Numbered from the stretch's first letter, positions 1 through 10,580 are shown. The stretch: DNA of 64,000 nt from Symbiodinium sp. CCMP2592 (GCA_905221615.1 CAJNDT010004557.1:558001-622000); one strand, 5' to 3'. The notes: generated by a model from the letters alone, not told the origin. Numbers and translations: made by a program.

Positions 1-281
1 TCCAGAAGGGAGTTAGGGGTCCTTGTAGTTCGGAGTTTAGAGCTGAGGGTCTAGATATTTTGGGTTTATAGGCTGTAAGGCCCAGGGTTTACGGTTTAGG
101 GTTTAGAGCTGGGCATCTTCCTGATATGACCACCGCTGTACATGATGGGTGACTGAACATTGCTGTTCACTTTGCGCTTACTACTGTAATGCCTCTGTAT
201 TTGTGGTGATTGTCGACCCGTTCGAGGAGGACGAGGACGACGACGACGTGCGTGATGACCACATGCATTTCTTCCGGCTGC

Positions 282-282
<1 letters not shown>

Positions 283-333
<51 letters not shown>
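283..333. repeat. (GCT)n microsatellite
   Basis: Seventeen uninterrupted GCT units run from 283 to 333. They create poly-Leu or poly-Ala frames on both strands that are not evidence of a gene. Confidence 0.95.
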
Positions 334-1210
334 AGCACGTCCCGTCGCTGCCGCACATGTCCCTCATCACCATTGTCATCTGCGTCTGCATCCTGATCAA
401 CCTCACCATCCTGATCACAACCATAACCACCATCACCATCACAATCAGCAGGCTTAACGTGCTATTGCAATTGCTGGCGTGGCCTTATGCGACTGTACTA
501 TCAGTACAGTTGCTTCACACTCGTTAACATCATCATCGCTCTGATCATCACCAACACCATTTACATCGTCATTATCATCCCGGAATCATCCCCATCGTCG
601 ACCCCAACTTCATGATTGTCACCGGCACCCTAGACCCGAAAATTCAGAGCCCTGAACCTTGAAACAGTTGAGCTCGGGTCTCGGAACCGCGAAAACCTCT
701 CAGACAGTGGCCGTAATCAGTCGATTAGAGCGTAGGATATGTTTTTGTATGGGAGCCTAACTTATAGGCTTTAGGGCTTCGGGTTTATGGCCCCCCACCC
801 TCGACCCAGGACCTTCCACCCCTCAACCACGCAACCCTCAACCCTAATCCAAAACAGCCTTCAACCTAAAGCCTAAACCCTGAACCCTGAATCCTAAACC
901 CCTGTAACTCCCGCTGTCCTCTGTTGAGAAGACCCAAAAATCGCCGAAGGTCCCATTCGCATCGGATTGGCCTAGGGTGGGTTTGAGGTTTAGCGTTTTG
1001 GAGGGTTTAAGGTTTAAGGATGTTTAGAGTGGTGTAATAAGGGTCTAGGGTCCAGTGTTTCAGGTTTAGGGGTTCACGGTTTTGGCTGTAGTGCACCAAG
1101 TCAGTCGTTGATGGTTTAGGGTTTCCGGTTCAGGCTCGGAGTGTTGGTGTTAAATATAGGGGCCTTCATGACTGCAAGAGGGTTTGGAAGCATATTTTAC
1201 TAAAACCATA

Positions 1211-1244
1211 AGGGTTTAGGGTTTAGGGTTTAGGGTTTAGGGTT
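1211..1244. repeat. Interstitial telomere-like array (TTTAGGG)n
   Basis: About five consecutive TTTAGGG units lie inside the window with no flanking duplication that I can see. The unit matches the plant/dinoflagellate-type telomere repeat. Confidence 0.9.
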
Positions 1245-1358
1245 TCAGGACCCCACAGAATAGTGTAGGTCATTATTGAAGCCCCTGGCCTGTATTAGGG
1301 CTGAGGATTCAAGCTGAGGTTTCAGGTTAGAGGGAGCTTTAACGCAATACCTTTGAAG

Positions 1359-1457
1359 GGGCCCCCACCCTGTAATAGTGACCATAAGGACTATATTAAT
1401 ATTATATTAGGGCCCTATTATATTCCTATTATACCACTATTACAGGGTGGGGGCAGC
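1359..1457. mobile_element. Foldback element, family C, copy 1
   Basis: The arms GCCCCCACCCTGTAATAGTG and its complement bound an AT-rich centre. The flanks share a degenerate duplication (AGCTT....GCAATACC..TG at about 1334-1355 and 1455-1476). There is no coding capacity. A second copy lies at 3769-3869. Confidence 0.75.
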
Positions 1458-2686
1458 TTCTGAGCAATACCCCTGGTTGTCCCCATCTTCAGGGAGAGAC
1501 GAGCATGGTCTGTCGGTTTGAAGAATTTGGGAAAGAATAGTATAGGGGCCTTAATAAGTACAAGAGGGTTTTGCGGTATATTAAACCCTAAGTATAACAA
1601 GGATCCCCCAAAATAGTATCGATAATCATTTTGGCCCTTGTATTAGACCCGAAGTTTAGGCTTTAGGGTTTAGGGCCAATACACGGCTTGCCCAGCCTGA
1701 ACAATGAGAAAAACTATTCGTTGGGAGTTCTTCATATACTCATTCTATCGAACCCCGATTTCAGCGTTCAGGGTTTAAGGTTTAGGGTTCAAGATCTAAC
1801 TTATATCCAACAAAACCCCATGGAACCCGTCTAAGAGCCGTTTTAAGTGCCTTTAAGGACCATTGTAATGGAGAACCCTCTCCGGACTACAAGAAAGCAC
1901 AACAGCAGACTTCGATCGAACCCTTTAGCGTCCTTTTTCTAAAAAGGTGCCGTGCTACTTTGGGGTAGCCAAAAAGGGACCCTCATTTAGAGAACTACCC
2001 ATTTCCGGTTTGGGGTTTGGGACTTCAGGTTCCCATGCAACATACCTTAAACAATAGTAGGATCCCTAATATGATTAAAGATGTAATCCGGAATTCAGGG
2101 ATTTTGGAAGGTCTGGGTTTAGGGTTTAGATCGAGACAGGAAGCCGCCATAGAGCCACATCTCGCTGAGTACAGGGTCCTCAGCTCCCCCACACTTCAGC
2201 TGTCAGCGTCCGCAGTAAGACATTCTAGGTTTAGGGTAGTTTAGGGTAGTTTAGGGTTTTGGGTTTAGGGTTCAAAAGGTTTCGGACTGAATATAGGACT
2301 GTGGTAAGTAGAACAGCACCAGGGTGGATTAAGAACACAAGTATCTGTGGGAAGCCTAAGGAGTACTGTTACTGAGTCTGCACCCTGCAAACCACTTCTA
2401 GAATCGTTCTCAAAAAAATCTCGGTAATCCCTTATGCAACTTCTACTTTGGTTGCGATGAATGATATATTAACTTTTGGCGGAGGGCTGTTGATCTCCGT
2501 TTTGGGGGTGACTGGGAGTGGTGGGCGTAGATGATCGGTTTACGGCTTAGGGGTTAGGGCCTCAGGGTTTGGGCCTTTTAGATCCAAGGCTTAGGACTTT
2601 AGGAATTAGGGCTTAGGATCTTGAAGTTCAGGTTTTGTAAAACTAAACTCAAGACCCTAAAACCTAAATCCTAAACCCCAAGCTGC
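1458..2686. other. Gene-free repeat-rich stretch
   Basis: Degenerate telomere-like words and fragments of foldback elements are present, including one near 1925-2003 that resembles sequence at 9946-10008, 35178-35240 and 51655-51737. I see no supported gene. Confidence 0.5.
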
Positions 2687-2810
2687 TACTTAAAGAATCA
2701 TGGGACTTAGTAAGCGGGTTATAATTGGGGTTATAAGTCCCCTAAGTGGGGTTATCCTCATTATAACCTACTTATAACCTTACTTACTAAGTCCCATGAG
2801 CCTTTAAGCA
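2687..2810. mobile_element. Foldback element, family A
   Basis: The ends TACTTAAAGAATCATGGGAC and GTCCCATGAGCCTTTAAGCA form inverted repeats around AT-rich sequence. This is the commonest palindromic family here, with at least a dozen copies of 100-125 bp and the core word GGGACTTAGTAAGT. No ORF is present, so it is MITE-like and non-autonomous. Confidence 0.85.
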
Positions 2811-3768
2811 GACTCCAACCCAAACCCTACACCCGGAATCCTACCTACCCTGCCGTAGACCCTCGAAAGACCATTAAACAAAAAAAGGTCTTGGCGTATA
2901 ATCCCAATAAAGGTACTTCTGACATTACTTTCGAAATCAAATGATCCCCCAGTTAGGGATTTTGAAGCTCCTGAGGTCAAGGGTTCAGAAAGGTTCTCTA
3001 ACGGATTTCTAGGGTTTGGTATTTCGAGGGCTTCACTGTAAGGGAACCTTAGGGAGTACTAGGGAGAATTAGGGATCACTAGGCTATATACCCCCCTTGG
3101 ACCCCCCTCCCTTAGGGATACTACAATTCACGGCTTCAGGGTTTCAGGGTTTGGGGTTTAGTGCACCGAGACCCTGGCAATAAACCTCCGGAAGTTACTA
3201 GGGTCCTTCCCGTAGCCTTAAACCCTAAACCCGACTTCCCCCATCAAAATGACATAATTAGCGGCCTCAACATAAAAAGAGAGTCTTGGGGAGTGTTCGA
3301 ACTCGAGAATACTTATAATAAGGAACGAATGAAGGAACCCTCGAGAATGATGTTCGTAATTGCTTAACCAGAGACTACAGGACCCCTTCTTAATCGTCAA
3401 CTTATTGAGGGATCCTTAGTATGGTTTAGGGTTTAGGGTTTAAGGTATATCCCTTCATTAAGGGATTCTGGAGTCTCTGGGCAGGCTTCCATATTACATG
3501 GGCCCCTGACCCCTCCGCCCTAAATCGCAAATCAAGGCTTGAAGCGAGCTCCCCGTTACTTTAGGGGGCCAGGGGATGTGGGAAGTCGGGCGCAGTGCTT
3601 GGACCTCAGGGGCAGTTCGGGTGTTAGGGCTGAAGGTTTAGGGGCGTTGGGATGTTAGGGTGGCAGAACCGTATACAGAACCCTAAACCCTAAACCCTAA
3701 ACCCCATACATGTCGTGAGAAAGCCCCGGGCCTGTCTTGACCCTCCTTGGAAGGATCTACTTTAGAAG
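2811..3768. other. Gene-free stretch with a partial family-R element
   Basis: Positions 3047-3127 match the right half of a palindromic element seen whole at 6745-6890 and 32447-32591. Short CCCTAAA arrays occur at 3424-3445 and 3679-3704. No gene is supported. Confidence 0.55.
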
Positions 3769-3869
3769 CTGCCCCCACCCTGTAATAGTGACCACAAGGA
3801 TTATATAGGATTCTATCAGGGCCCTATGATACTCCTATTATACCACTATTACAGGGTGGGGGCAGCTCC
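3769..3869. mobile_element. Foldback element, family C, copy 2
   Basis: This copy has the same arms as copy 1, and the flanks carry a clear duplication. The 14-base word GATCTACTTTAGAA at 3754-3767 recurs at 3873-3886 with one change. A duplication this long is unusual for a MITE. Confidence 0.85.
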
Positions 3870-4121
3870 TAAGATCTACTTTAAAACCACCCCGAGCCCG
3901 GAGTGAATCTCGGACTTTGAACCCCGGAACCGAAATCCCAAAACTTCCATGCTCATGCGCTACACCGGGAGAACCAAAAAAAACCCTAAACCACTATATC
4001 CACAAGGTCCCCTCCGAGCATCCCAGACGGCTGTGTGATCCTGTGAGCTTGGATTGCTGCAGGATTTCAAGGCTCAGAGGTCGGAAAAATTTGTAATTAC
4101 GGCCCCAGACGGTCCCGATAC

Positions 4122-4208
4122 GATTACATACATACATACATACATACGTACATACATACATACATACAGACATATGCATGTACTTATTGTACATATCATA
4201 CTTAGCTT

Positions 4209-4249
<41 letters not shown>

Positions 4250-4440
4250 TGTGTGTGTGTGTCTGCCAGAGAGAGCACGTGCGTATGTGCAGACATGCAT
4301 ATGTGTGCATACACGTATATAAACATATTCACGCATGCAGGAATGCATGCATGCATACAGACAGAAATACAGACATGAAGGCATACAAGCATACACAGGT
4401 GCGAGTATATATATATATATATATATACTTTATATATTCA
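4122..4440. repeat. Microsatellite cluster (CATA, GA, GT, TA)
   Basis: Runs of ATAC/CATA (about 4122-4170), GA (about 4213-4243), GT (4247-4262) and TA (4407-4428) adjoin. All frames through this block are low complexity. Confidence 0.95.
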
Positions 4441-4679
4441 TACGTATGTTGTACTGCTTTATTTACTTATCTTTATAATTATGTTGTGTGTATATGCGCA
4501 TACATCTGAATAGCCATAAGCATATGCATTTATGTACATGCACATAGAAACATTGAAGTATACAGGTACATGCACGTGTAGCTATACTTTGCTTAGACAT
4601 ACACACCTACCTGCATGCATGCATACATAGGCACATGCATACGCTTATGCAAGTCTGCATGCATCTTTCACTACACAGT

Positions 4680-4725
4680 AACCCTAAACCCTAAACCCTA
4701 AACCCCTAACCCCTAACCCCTACAC
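4680..4725. repeat. Interstitial telomere-like array (CCCTAAA)n
   Basis: Three exact CCCTAAA units are followed by degenerate CCCCTAA units. Confidence 0.85.
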
Positions 4726-5036
4726 ACCCCAAAGCCTAACTCAACACTGAGCCCCAGGATTTCGACCCCGAACCTCTGTAGAGACAAATCAAACACATGA
4801 ACCCCACGTCTCTACACAAAAAGGCAGTGATGATCTCACCATGATCAGATTGATCATAAACTCTAAACTTTAAACCTTAAACCAGAAACCTCTAACCCCT
4901 AACACCTTAAGCCCTAAACCCTTTGAAGGCCTTTCTTCTCGCCGGATTTTCCGCGGAGTCAGTGCCTGCCTTGGCCCAGGCGTCTGCCTCTGCCAGGGGG
5001 ATTTCGGTGAGTCGTGCGCACGTTCAGGGTATACTC
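4726..5036. other. Gene-free stretch
   Basis: Only degenerate telomere-like words are visible, plus a short G+C-rich piece near 4940-5030 without a supported frame. Confidence 0.5.
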
Positions 5037-5150
5037 GGAAGGGCAGGGGGCTTAGTAAGTCGTGAAAAAGTAGGGTTATAATTGGGGTAACTCCATTGAG
5101 GGTACTTATAACTCTACTTATAACCTACTTACTAAGTCCCCTGCCCCTCC
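5037..5150. mobile_element. Foldback element, family A variant
   Basis: The arms GCAGGGGGCTTAGTAAGT and ACTTACTAAGTCCCCTGC bound an AT-rich centre. The internal words match family A, but the arm ends are GC-rich. Confidence 0.75.
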
Positions 5151-5349
5151 AAGTAGGGATTAAGGATGAGGGTTCTGGAATTTGGGATTAAGGCTTAGGG
5201 ATGAGGGTTTAGGGATTAGGGTTGAGGGATTGAGGTTTAGGCATTAAAGTTTAAGGATTAGGGATTAGCTTAGGCTAATAATTAGAATAATTGGGGTATA
5301 TCATACTATGGTTTTTTAAGGAACTCCCAAACAGTGTAGGTAATTACTA

Positions 5350-5700
5350 AGCCTTTATATTACTGTACACGGCGAGAATCAAACAAGAGGCGGAACACAC
5401 CAGATACCTGCCGATTGGATGGAGATCTCCGATCACGCGGTCGGTCTGTACAGACACCAGGTTGCAGATCAAAGCTTGCAGTTTGCGAGTCAGTGCACCT
5501 GGATCCCTGTCCAAACCAAGCACGCTTGCGTTTGCCCGCTGCGCTGAACATGGGATGTAGATGCGGTAGAAAGCTTCTTGTGACACAGGCGTCCCCAGAA
5601 TGCGAAGATATCGCAAACCTGCTGCCACGGTGTCAGCCCCACCAAAACCAGAACGCCTTTGAGCCCGAGCTGGCGCGCTCTCTCAGGCACCGGTACGAGA
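5350..5700 (-). pseudogene. Decayed coding fragment, unknown protein
   Basis: The minus strand carries a 93-codon frame (5347-5628) with balanced, protein-like composition, unlike its surroundings. It includes segments such as RILGTPVSQEAF and GRYLVCSASCL. The 5' side appears to continue in another frame at 5625-5690 (ERARQLGLKGVLVLVG), which suggests one frameshift. Both ends run into repeat DNA and there is no clear start. I do not recognise the family. It could be a retrocopy fragment or an exon of a lost gene; GC content is higher than in the flanks. Confidence 0.35.
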
Positions 5701-5763
5701 ATTGAATCCCGAGGCCTATCTGCGCACCAAATAACCTACGGTTCTCAGGACTTATGTATATGG

Positions 5764-5868
5764 GGGGGTTTCCGAAAACCGGGGCGCCTTATGTAGTATA
5801 GTACCCTAAATAGTAGGATCCTTATTATAAGGACCCCACAATAAGGTACACCCAATTTCCTGAAACTC
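5764..5868. mobile_element. Foldback element, family D
   Basis: The arms read GGGTTTCCGAAAA and its near complement. The centre contains ACCCTAAATAGTAGGATCC. Other copies lie at 6606, 7497, 8709 and 54532. Confidence 0.8.
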
Positions 5869-6052
5869 TAAACCCTAAACCCTTTACAGAACCCTTATAG
5901 ATCCCTTCAAAGGACCCCCTAAAGGGATCCCCTTAAAGCTACCCCTAGTTTTACCTACCGTTCCCAGGATTCTACAAGGAAATCATAGCAAGGGGCGCTA
6001 GAAGCCCCAAACGACCCGGTGGAAAGAAGGATCCTGCGGCCTGGTACTTAAA

Positions 6053-6357
6053 GGATCATGGGACTTAGTAACTTATAGGGTAAGGGCTCTTAGACAGGGA
6101 TCTATAAGGCATCTATAGAGATTTATGGTTTAGGGTCTACTTAGAGGATCATGGAACTAGTATCTGGTGTTATAAATAAGGTAACTATACTTATAATTCC
6201 TTATAACCCCAATTACGGTGCTTATAACCTTACTTACTAAGTCCCATGATCCTCAAAGTAGACCCCAAACCCTAAACCCCATAGACCCCTTTAAGGGTCC
6301 CTATAGATCCCTTTAAGGAACCCCTTTAAGAACCCTTACTAAGTCCCGTGATCCAGT
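6053..6357. mobile_element. Nested foldback element (outer copy)
   Basis: An outer arm at 6053-6080 (TACTTAAAGGATCATGGGAC) pairs with an arm at about 6333-6357. Between them lie blocks resembling AAGGGATCTATAGGG and a complete family-A element at 6138-6260. The outer copy therefore appears older than the inner insertion. Confidence 0.6.
6138..6260. mobile_element. Foldback element, family A (inner, nested)
   Basis: The arms TACTTAGAGGATCATGG and CCATGATCCTCAAAGTA lie within the outer element. Confidence 0.8.
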
Positions 6358-6360
6358 ACA

Positions 6361-6605
6361 AGGATCCCTTATTAAAAAAAAAGGGGGCCTTAGCAATTAG
6401 AGTAGGGCTCCTTTAGAACTGGGCTCTGTCAGGGTACTTTTATGTAGAGGCCTTGGGAATTAGAATAGGGTTTTGGGGCCCAGTATACTATTATTGTAAT
6501 AAGGAACCACCAAATGTATAGTATTGGGAATTATGTATGCCCCTATCCTAATCAAGTCATTAGGGGATCTTCGGTATACTCCTCAATAGTCAAGTAAGGG
6601 ATATG
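6361..6605. other. Gene-free stretch with ATAGGGGCCTT-type elements
   Basis: The stretch resembles sequence near 1530-1620 and 8875-9065 (AGGGGCCTT with ATTAGAATAGG). No gene is seen. Confidence 0.45.
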
Positions 6606-6718
6606 GGGGAGTTTCCGAAAATAGGGCACCCTAATATAGTTGCCCTGAATAGTAGGAGCCTGATTATCAGGACCCCAATCCCAAGATATGGTGCCCCCTT
6701 CTTTTTCGGAAACTCCCT
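6606..6718. mobile_element. Foldback element, family D
   Basis: The arms GGGAGTTTCCGAAAA and TTTTTCGGAAACTCCC are present. The element sits 27 bp from a family-R element. Confidence 0.85.
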
Positions 6719-6744
6719 TGGGAAGGTCGGGGATTCAGAATTTG

Positions 6745-6890
6745 TAGTATCCTTAAGGGAGCGGGGTCCAAGGGGGGTATATAGCCTAGCGATCCCTAAT
6801 TTTCCGTAGTACTCCCTAAGGTTCCCTTACAGTCCCCTAAGGATTCCTTATACCCTCCCCCCTTGAACCACCCTCCCTTAAGGATCCTAT
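6745..6890. mobile_element. Foldback element, family R
   Basis: The arms TAGTATCCTTAAGGGAG and CTCCCTTAAGGATCCTA bound the element, and the interior has CCAAGGGGGGTATATAGCC. The inverse orientation of the same element is at 32447-32591. Confidence 0.8.
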
Positions 6891-7023
6891 AAAGAATCCT
6901 GCTTAACGCTCTTGAGGCTTCAGGATGCTAGGATACCCAGTAACCTAAGAATAAAAAGGCCTCTCTTTTTGGTATTGGGTGACTTTATAAGGAACCAGGA
7001 CTACAAAAAGGGAATAAGGGTAC

Positions 7024-7139
7024 TACTTGGAGGCCCTTTTGACTTAGTAAGTCTACTTAGTATCCGCTAGAAACCCTATTAGAAACCCCATAACCCACCT
7101 TACTAACCCTACTTACTAAGTCAAAAGGGCCTCCATGTA
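7024..7139. mobile_element. Foldback element, family A variant
   Basis: The arms TACTTGGAGGCCCTTTTGAC and GTCAAAAGGGCCTCCATGTA are nearly perfect over 28 bp. The arm sequence differs from the standard family, but the core CTTAGTAAGT is retained. Confidence 0.85.
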
Positions 7140-7203
7140 CTGGGCATCCTAGGATGTGAGACTTTGGGCTCTGTCTCAGCGAGCATTTGGGTCTGCAAAG
7201 GTT

Positions 7204-7237
7204 AGGGTTTAGGGTTTAGGGTTTAGGGTTTAGGGTG
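7204..7237. repeat. Interstitial telomere-like array (TTTAGGG)n
   Basis: About four to five perfect TTTAGGG units are present. No flanking duplication was found. Confidence 0.9.
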
Positions 7238-7496
7238 TATGCCGCATTACAGGTTCAGGGTACTGCCACAATGCGACATCAAACTTCTCGCCTGTCGTTG
7301 CTAACCGAGTTCGCAGGAAGGAACTTCACATAAATTGCCAATTGCCACTATACGGACACCTGAAACTTAGTTCCTTGACAAGAACTCAGATAGTCAGCCC
7401 TTGTCGAAGACGGAAAAATTTCGCAGTGACATGCTCTCTGCTACCTTCTTCAACAAGCTGTCCAACAATTCTCAAACTTTCTAGGCTAAACCAAGT

Positions 7497-7598
7497 GGGA
7501 GTTTCCGAAAAAGGGGGATCCTAGTATAGTACCCTAAATAGTAGGATCCTTACTATAAGGACCCCATAATGAGGTACCCCTAATTTTCGGAAACGCCC
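7497..7598. mobile_element. Foldback element, family D
   Basis: The arms GGGAGTTTCCGAAAA and TTTTCGGAAACGCCC are present; the centre matches the other family-D copies. Confidence 0.85.
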
Positions 7599-7756
7599 AC
7601 ATCTGGAGTCAGCCCAAAACTGAGGGGGGTTCAAAACGCAGCTCAAGGGATCCTTAAAGGAGCCCTTAAGGGATCCCTGAACGGAAACCTTAAGGGATTC
7701 CTTAAAAGCCCTTAAGGAATCCTTGCCGGCCTGGCTATCGTAGTACCAGACGTGAT

Positions 7757-7836
7757 TCAAGACAGGGCCGAAGATGTACATACCTTATAGGGTTTAGGGT
7801 TTAGGGTCAAGACAGGGCCGAAGATGTACATACCTT
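7757..7836. repeat. Telomere-repeat insertion with 30-bp target duplication
   Basis: A 30-bp sequence starting TCAAGACAGGGCCGAAGATG at 7757-7786 is repeated exactly at 7807-7836. The 20 bp between the copies are ATAGGGTTTAGGGTTTAGGG. The arrangement is that of a short telomeric insert at a staggered break whose ends were both filled in. Confidence 0.9.
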
Positions 7837-8183
7837 GCTGTTTTTGCGGGCTGTTAGACGGCAGACATACTTAAGGAACCATCGGCAATAAGAACACGAC
7901 TTCCTCAGGCCCACAAGAAGCCTAAAAGCCCTTGTTAGACGTGTTCGGGTTCAAAACATTGAACAGGACACTCCGAACCCGGACAGCAACGCCCACACCA
8001 TGAATCCTTCAACCCTACCTGCGCCCAAAAATTCCTAACACGGCTTTGGGACGGGAGCATATACTCCTTTAAAACAAGAGGCCTCTTTAGGGTGCAAGGG
8101 TTTGGAGTTTGGGTTTCGGGTTTGGGTCTAGGGTTTAGGAGAGGGGGTCAGACTTTGCCGTCTGATATACGGGTCTGAATAAC
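7837..8183. other. Gene-free stretch
   Basis: Degenerate telomere-like DNA with no supported gene or element. Confidence 0.5.
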
Positions 8184-8205
8184 TAGCCGTAGCAGTGTTC
8201 CCATC

Positions 8206-8329
8206 TACTTAAAGGATCATGGGACTTAGCAACTAGCTTATAACTGGGGTTATAAGTCCCCTAACTGGGGTTATCCTAGTTATGACCTACTTATAACCTT
8301 ACTTGCTAAGTCCCGTGAGCCTTTAAGTA
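8206..8329. mobile_element. Foldback element, family A, with 24-bp flanking duplication
   Basis: The arms TACTTAAAGGATCATGGGAC and CCCGTGAGCCTTTAAGTA are present. The flanks 8184-8207 and 8328-8351 are identical over 24 bp (beginning TAGCCGTAGCAGTGTTCCCA). This is the clearest insertion signature of any foldback element in the window. Confidence 0.92.
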
Positions 8330-8504
8330 GCCGTAGCAGTGTTCCCATCTAGTCCTTATACAGTATTTCGACATAAGCCCAAAAGGCCTTAAACCCTAAA
8401 CCCGAAACAACCTGAATTTTGGAACACCGAACCGTTCTCCGGCAACTCCTCGGGGTTTGGGGTACGACTTGAAATCCAACACGCGAAACCCCTGCACTCA
8501 GTCC

Positions 8505-8627
8505 TACTTACAGGATACGGGACCTAGTAACTGGGGCTATAAACAAGGTAACTCTATGTATAAATACTTATAACCCCAATTAAGGTACTTATAACCTTAC
8601 TTACTAAGTCCCATGATCCTCCAAGTA
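8505..8627. mobile_element. Foldback element, family A
   Basis: The arms TACTTACAGGATACGGGAC and GTCCCATGATCCTCCAAGTA are present. The flanks share a weak AACCC(C)TGCAC match. Confidence 0.8.
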
Positions 8628-8708
8628 AACCCTGCACCACAAAACTTCGAAGCTCCATTTCCCAAAACCATACCTAAATACGAAAGTGCCTGGACAATTT
8701 GAGCATAT

Positions 8709-8809
8709 GGGAGTTTCCGAAGACAGGGGACCCTAATGTAGCACCCTAAATAGTAGGCTCCTGATTACAAGGACCCCAAAATAAGGTGACCCTAATTTTC
8801 GGAAACTCT
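8709..8809. mobile_element. Foldback element, family D
   Basis: The arms GGGAGTTTCCGAAGA and TTTTCGGAAACTC are present; the centre has CACCCTAAATAGTAGG. Confidence 0.8.
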
Positions 8810-10075
8810 AAACCCCAAACCTTTCTAGAAGCAAAGATCCCTTCAAAAGGAACCCTTAAATCCCAAGCAATATAGGGGCCTTCATAATTAGAATAGGCTT
8901 CCCTTTAAAGGCTTCCTTTTGAAGGAGTCTTTTTGGATTACTATAAGGGGTAATTATGGGAGTTTAGTATAGGGGCCTTCATAATTAAAATAGGTTGGGG
9001 TGCCCCTTATGCTATAATTATACAAAGGAACCCCAAGAATAGCATAGGCAATTAACTATTAGGCCTCTATATTTAACCCGAAGCTTAAAGACGCTCCACC
9101 GAAAATTGTCAGACAAAGTGGCGCTTTTTCTGGATGTCCCACACCTTGACTTGCTGTTGCGCTAGGGTTTGGGGTTTAGGGTTTGGGGTTTGGGGCTGTT
9201 GGTACTACTATTACAAGGAGTATTGTCATTACATTTGTTGTTGCTATTGATACTGTTCATGTCAACATTGCGCTCCTCAATCAATGCATGTTCACCCAAA
9301 CCCTACACTCTGAACGCTTAACAACGAGCAATAGTAACCTTTACAGCCTAGATTCCTCCCCACACAACTTGATGGAATATTCCTTAAACCCTTACTGGGC
9401 CTTCAACCAGCCCTAACAACTATCATAAAGCCCAGAATGATCTATGAAATCCTACGCAGCCCATCATAAAAGCATACAAAGGTCTTACGTAATCCTTCTC
9501 AGCCTGCAAAGCCATATACGACCATGTCAAACTTGGGGTTGAAGTGCGTAAAGCTTCTGAATGAGCTTTAGGGCAAAGGGCTTAGAGTTGAATGTCTTAG
9601 TCTCAGGACTTTTAATTTTGTTTGAAGCTTAGGGTCTAGGGCTTAGGGTTTCGGGTTTAAGGCTTGCTTACAAGGGCCGTTAAGGCGGTTGTACCAGGGA
9701 TTCGGGGCTTTGCGTCGAAGCTTGATAAGAAGCTCTTGGTTTAACGGTTTTACGTTCAAGGTTCAGGGTTCATAAGGGTCACTGCCTCGGGCCTGGATTC
9801 CAAAGTTCGGGCAGTACTGTTGCCCTCAGAATGTCTGCGAATGGCCACAAAAAATCCTCCGCAACCCATTTGACACCTCCTCCCCTTAAAAATTTCCTGC
9901 CCATGCCCACACCCTGGGCGGTTGTCAAGGTTATGGTCCCGTTTTGGGTCCCCAAAAAACTCGGCACCTGCTATTTAAGATACCCAAAAAGAGAGCCTAA
10001 TTTTGACAACCACCCCCCTGAATCCTGCATACACCCTGACGAGCTTTGTGTAAGGTAACAGCACTCGCTGCAGTA
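8810..10075. other. Gene-free stretch
   Basis: Two tandemly placed ATAGGGGCCTTCATAATTA-type segments lie at about 8875-9065. The rest is degenerate telomere-like DNA. A 77-codon frame at 9183-9416 is not convincing. Confidence 0.5.
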
Positions 10076-10322
10076 GTCCTCGCAGTAGCAGTAGCAGCGG
10101 CAGCTAGTAGCAGTAGCAGTAGCAGTAGCAGTAGCAGTAACAGTACCAGTAGCACTAGGAGTAGGAGTAGTAAGCAGTAGTAGCAGCAGTATTAGTAGTA
10201 GTAGCAGGAGTAATAGTAGCAGAAGTAGTAGCAGGAGTAATAGTAGTAGTAGCAGTAGTCGGAGGAGTAATAAGAGTAGAAGGGTCTTAGTTGTAGCCGT
10301 AGTAGTAGTAGTAGTAGTAGTA

Positions 10323-10359
<37 letters not shown>

Positions 10360-10580
10360 CTGTTGTTGTTGTAGCAGCAGCAGCAGTAGTAGGAGGAGGA
10401 GGAGGAGTAGGAGTAGCAGTAGCAGTAGCAATAGCGGTAGGTTGTTGTTCTTGTTGGAGCAGTAGCCAGACTAACAGTAGTCGTGGCACTGATAGAATAG
10501 GTACAAGTACCCCTACAGTACTGGTGGAGGTAGTGGTAGTGGCAGTCCTGGTCGTGGTAGCGGTAAAGAGTTGGAACAGG
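10076..10580. repeat. Trinucleotide array (AGT/AGC/AGG)n
   Basis: About 500 bp of imperfect AGT, AGC and AGG triplets lie upstream of the plus-strand retroelement. Long minus-strand Leu/Thr/Tyr frames here are artefacts of the repeat. Confidence 0.95.

Larger units (their letters stand above)
1..1333. other. Gene-free stretch with degenerate telomere-like DNA
   Basis: No convincing gene is seen. The stretch holds scattered imperfect TTTAGGG/CCCTAAA words, a pure GCT microsatellite and an H/N/T-rich CAT/CAC-repeat stretch that opens spurious frames. Short stretches near 1155-1300 resemble a recurring sequence that begins ATAGGGGCCTT. Confidence 0.6.

Noticed and set aside
96..457. Overlapping poly-Ala and poly-Leu frames
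   Set aside because: Both are produced by the GCT microsatellite at 283-333 on opposite strands.
3994..4509. Several Cys/His/Met-rich and Ser/Leu-rich frames
   Set aside because: They are translations of CATA, GA, GT and TA microsatellites.
2687..8808. Foldback elements as small structured RNA genes (tRNA, snRNA, riboswitch)
   Set aside because: Long near-perfect palindromes, multiple dispersed copies and flanking duplications fit mobile elements; no tRNA boxes or conserved loops were seen.
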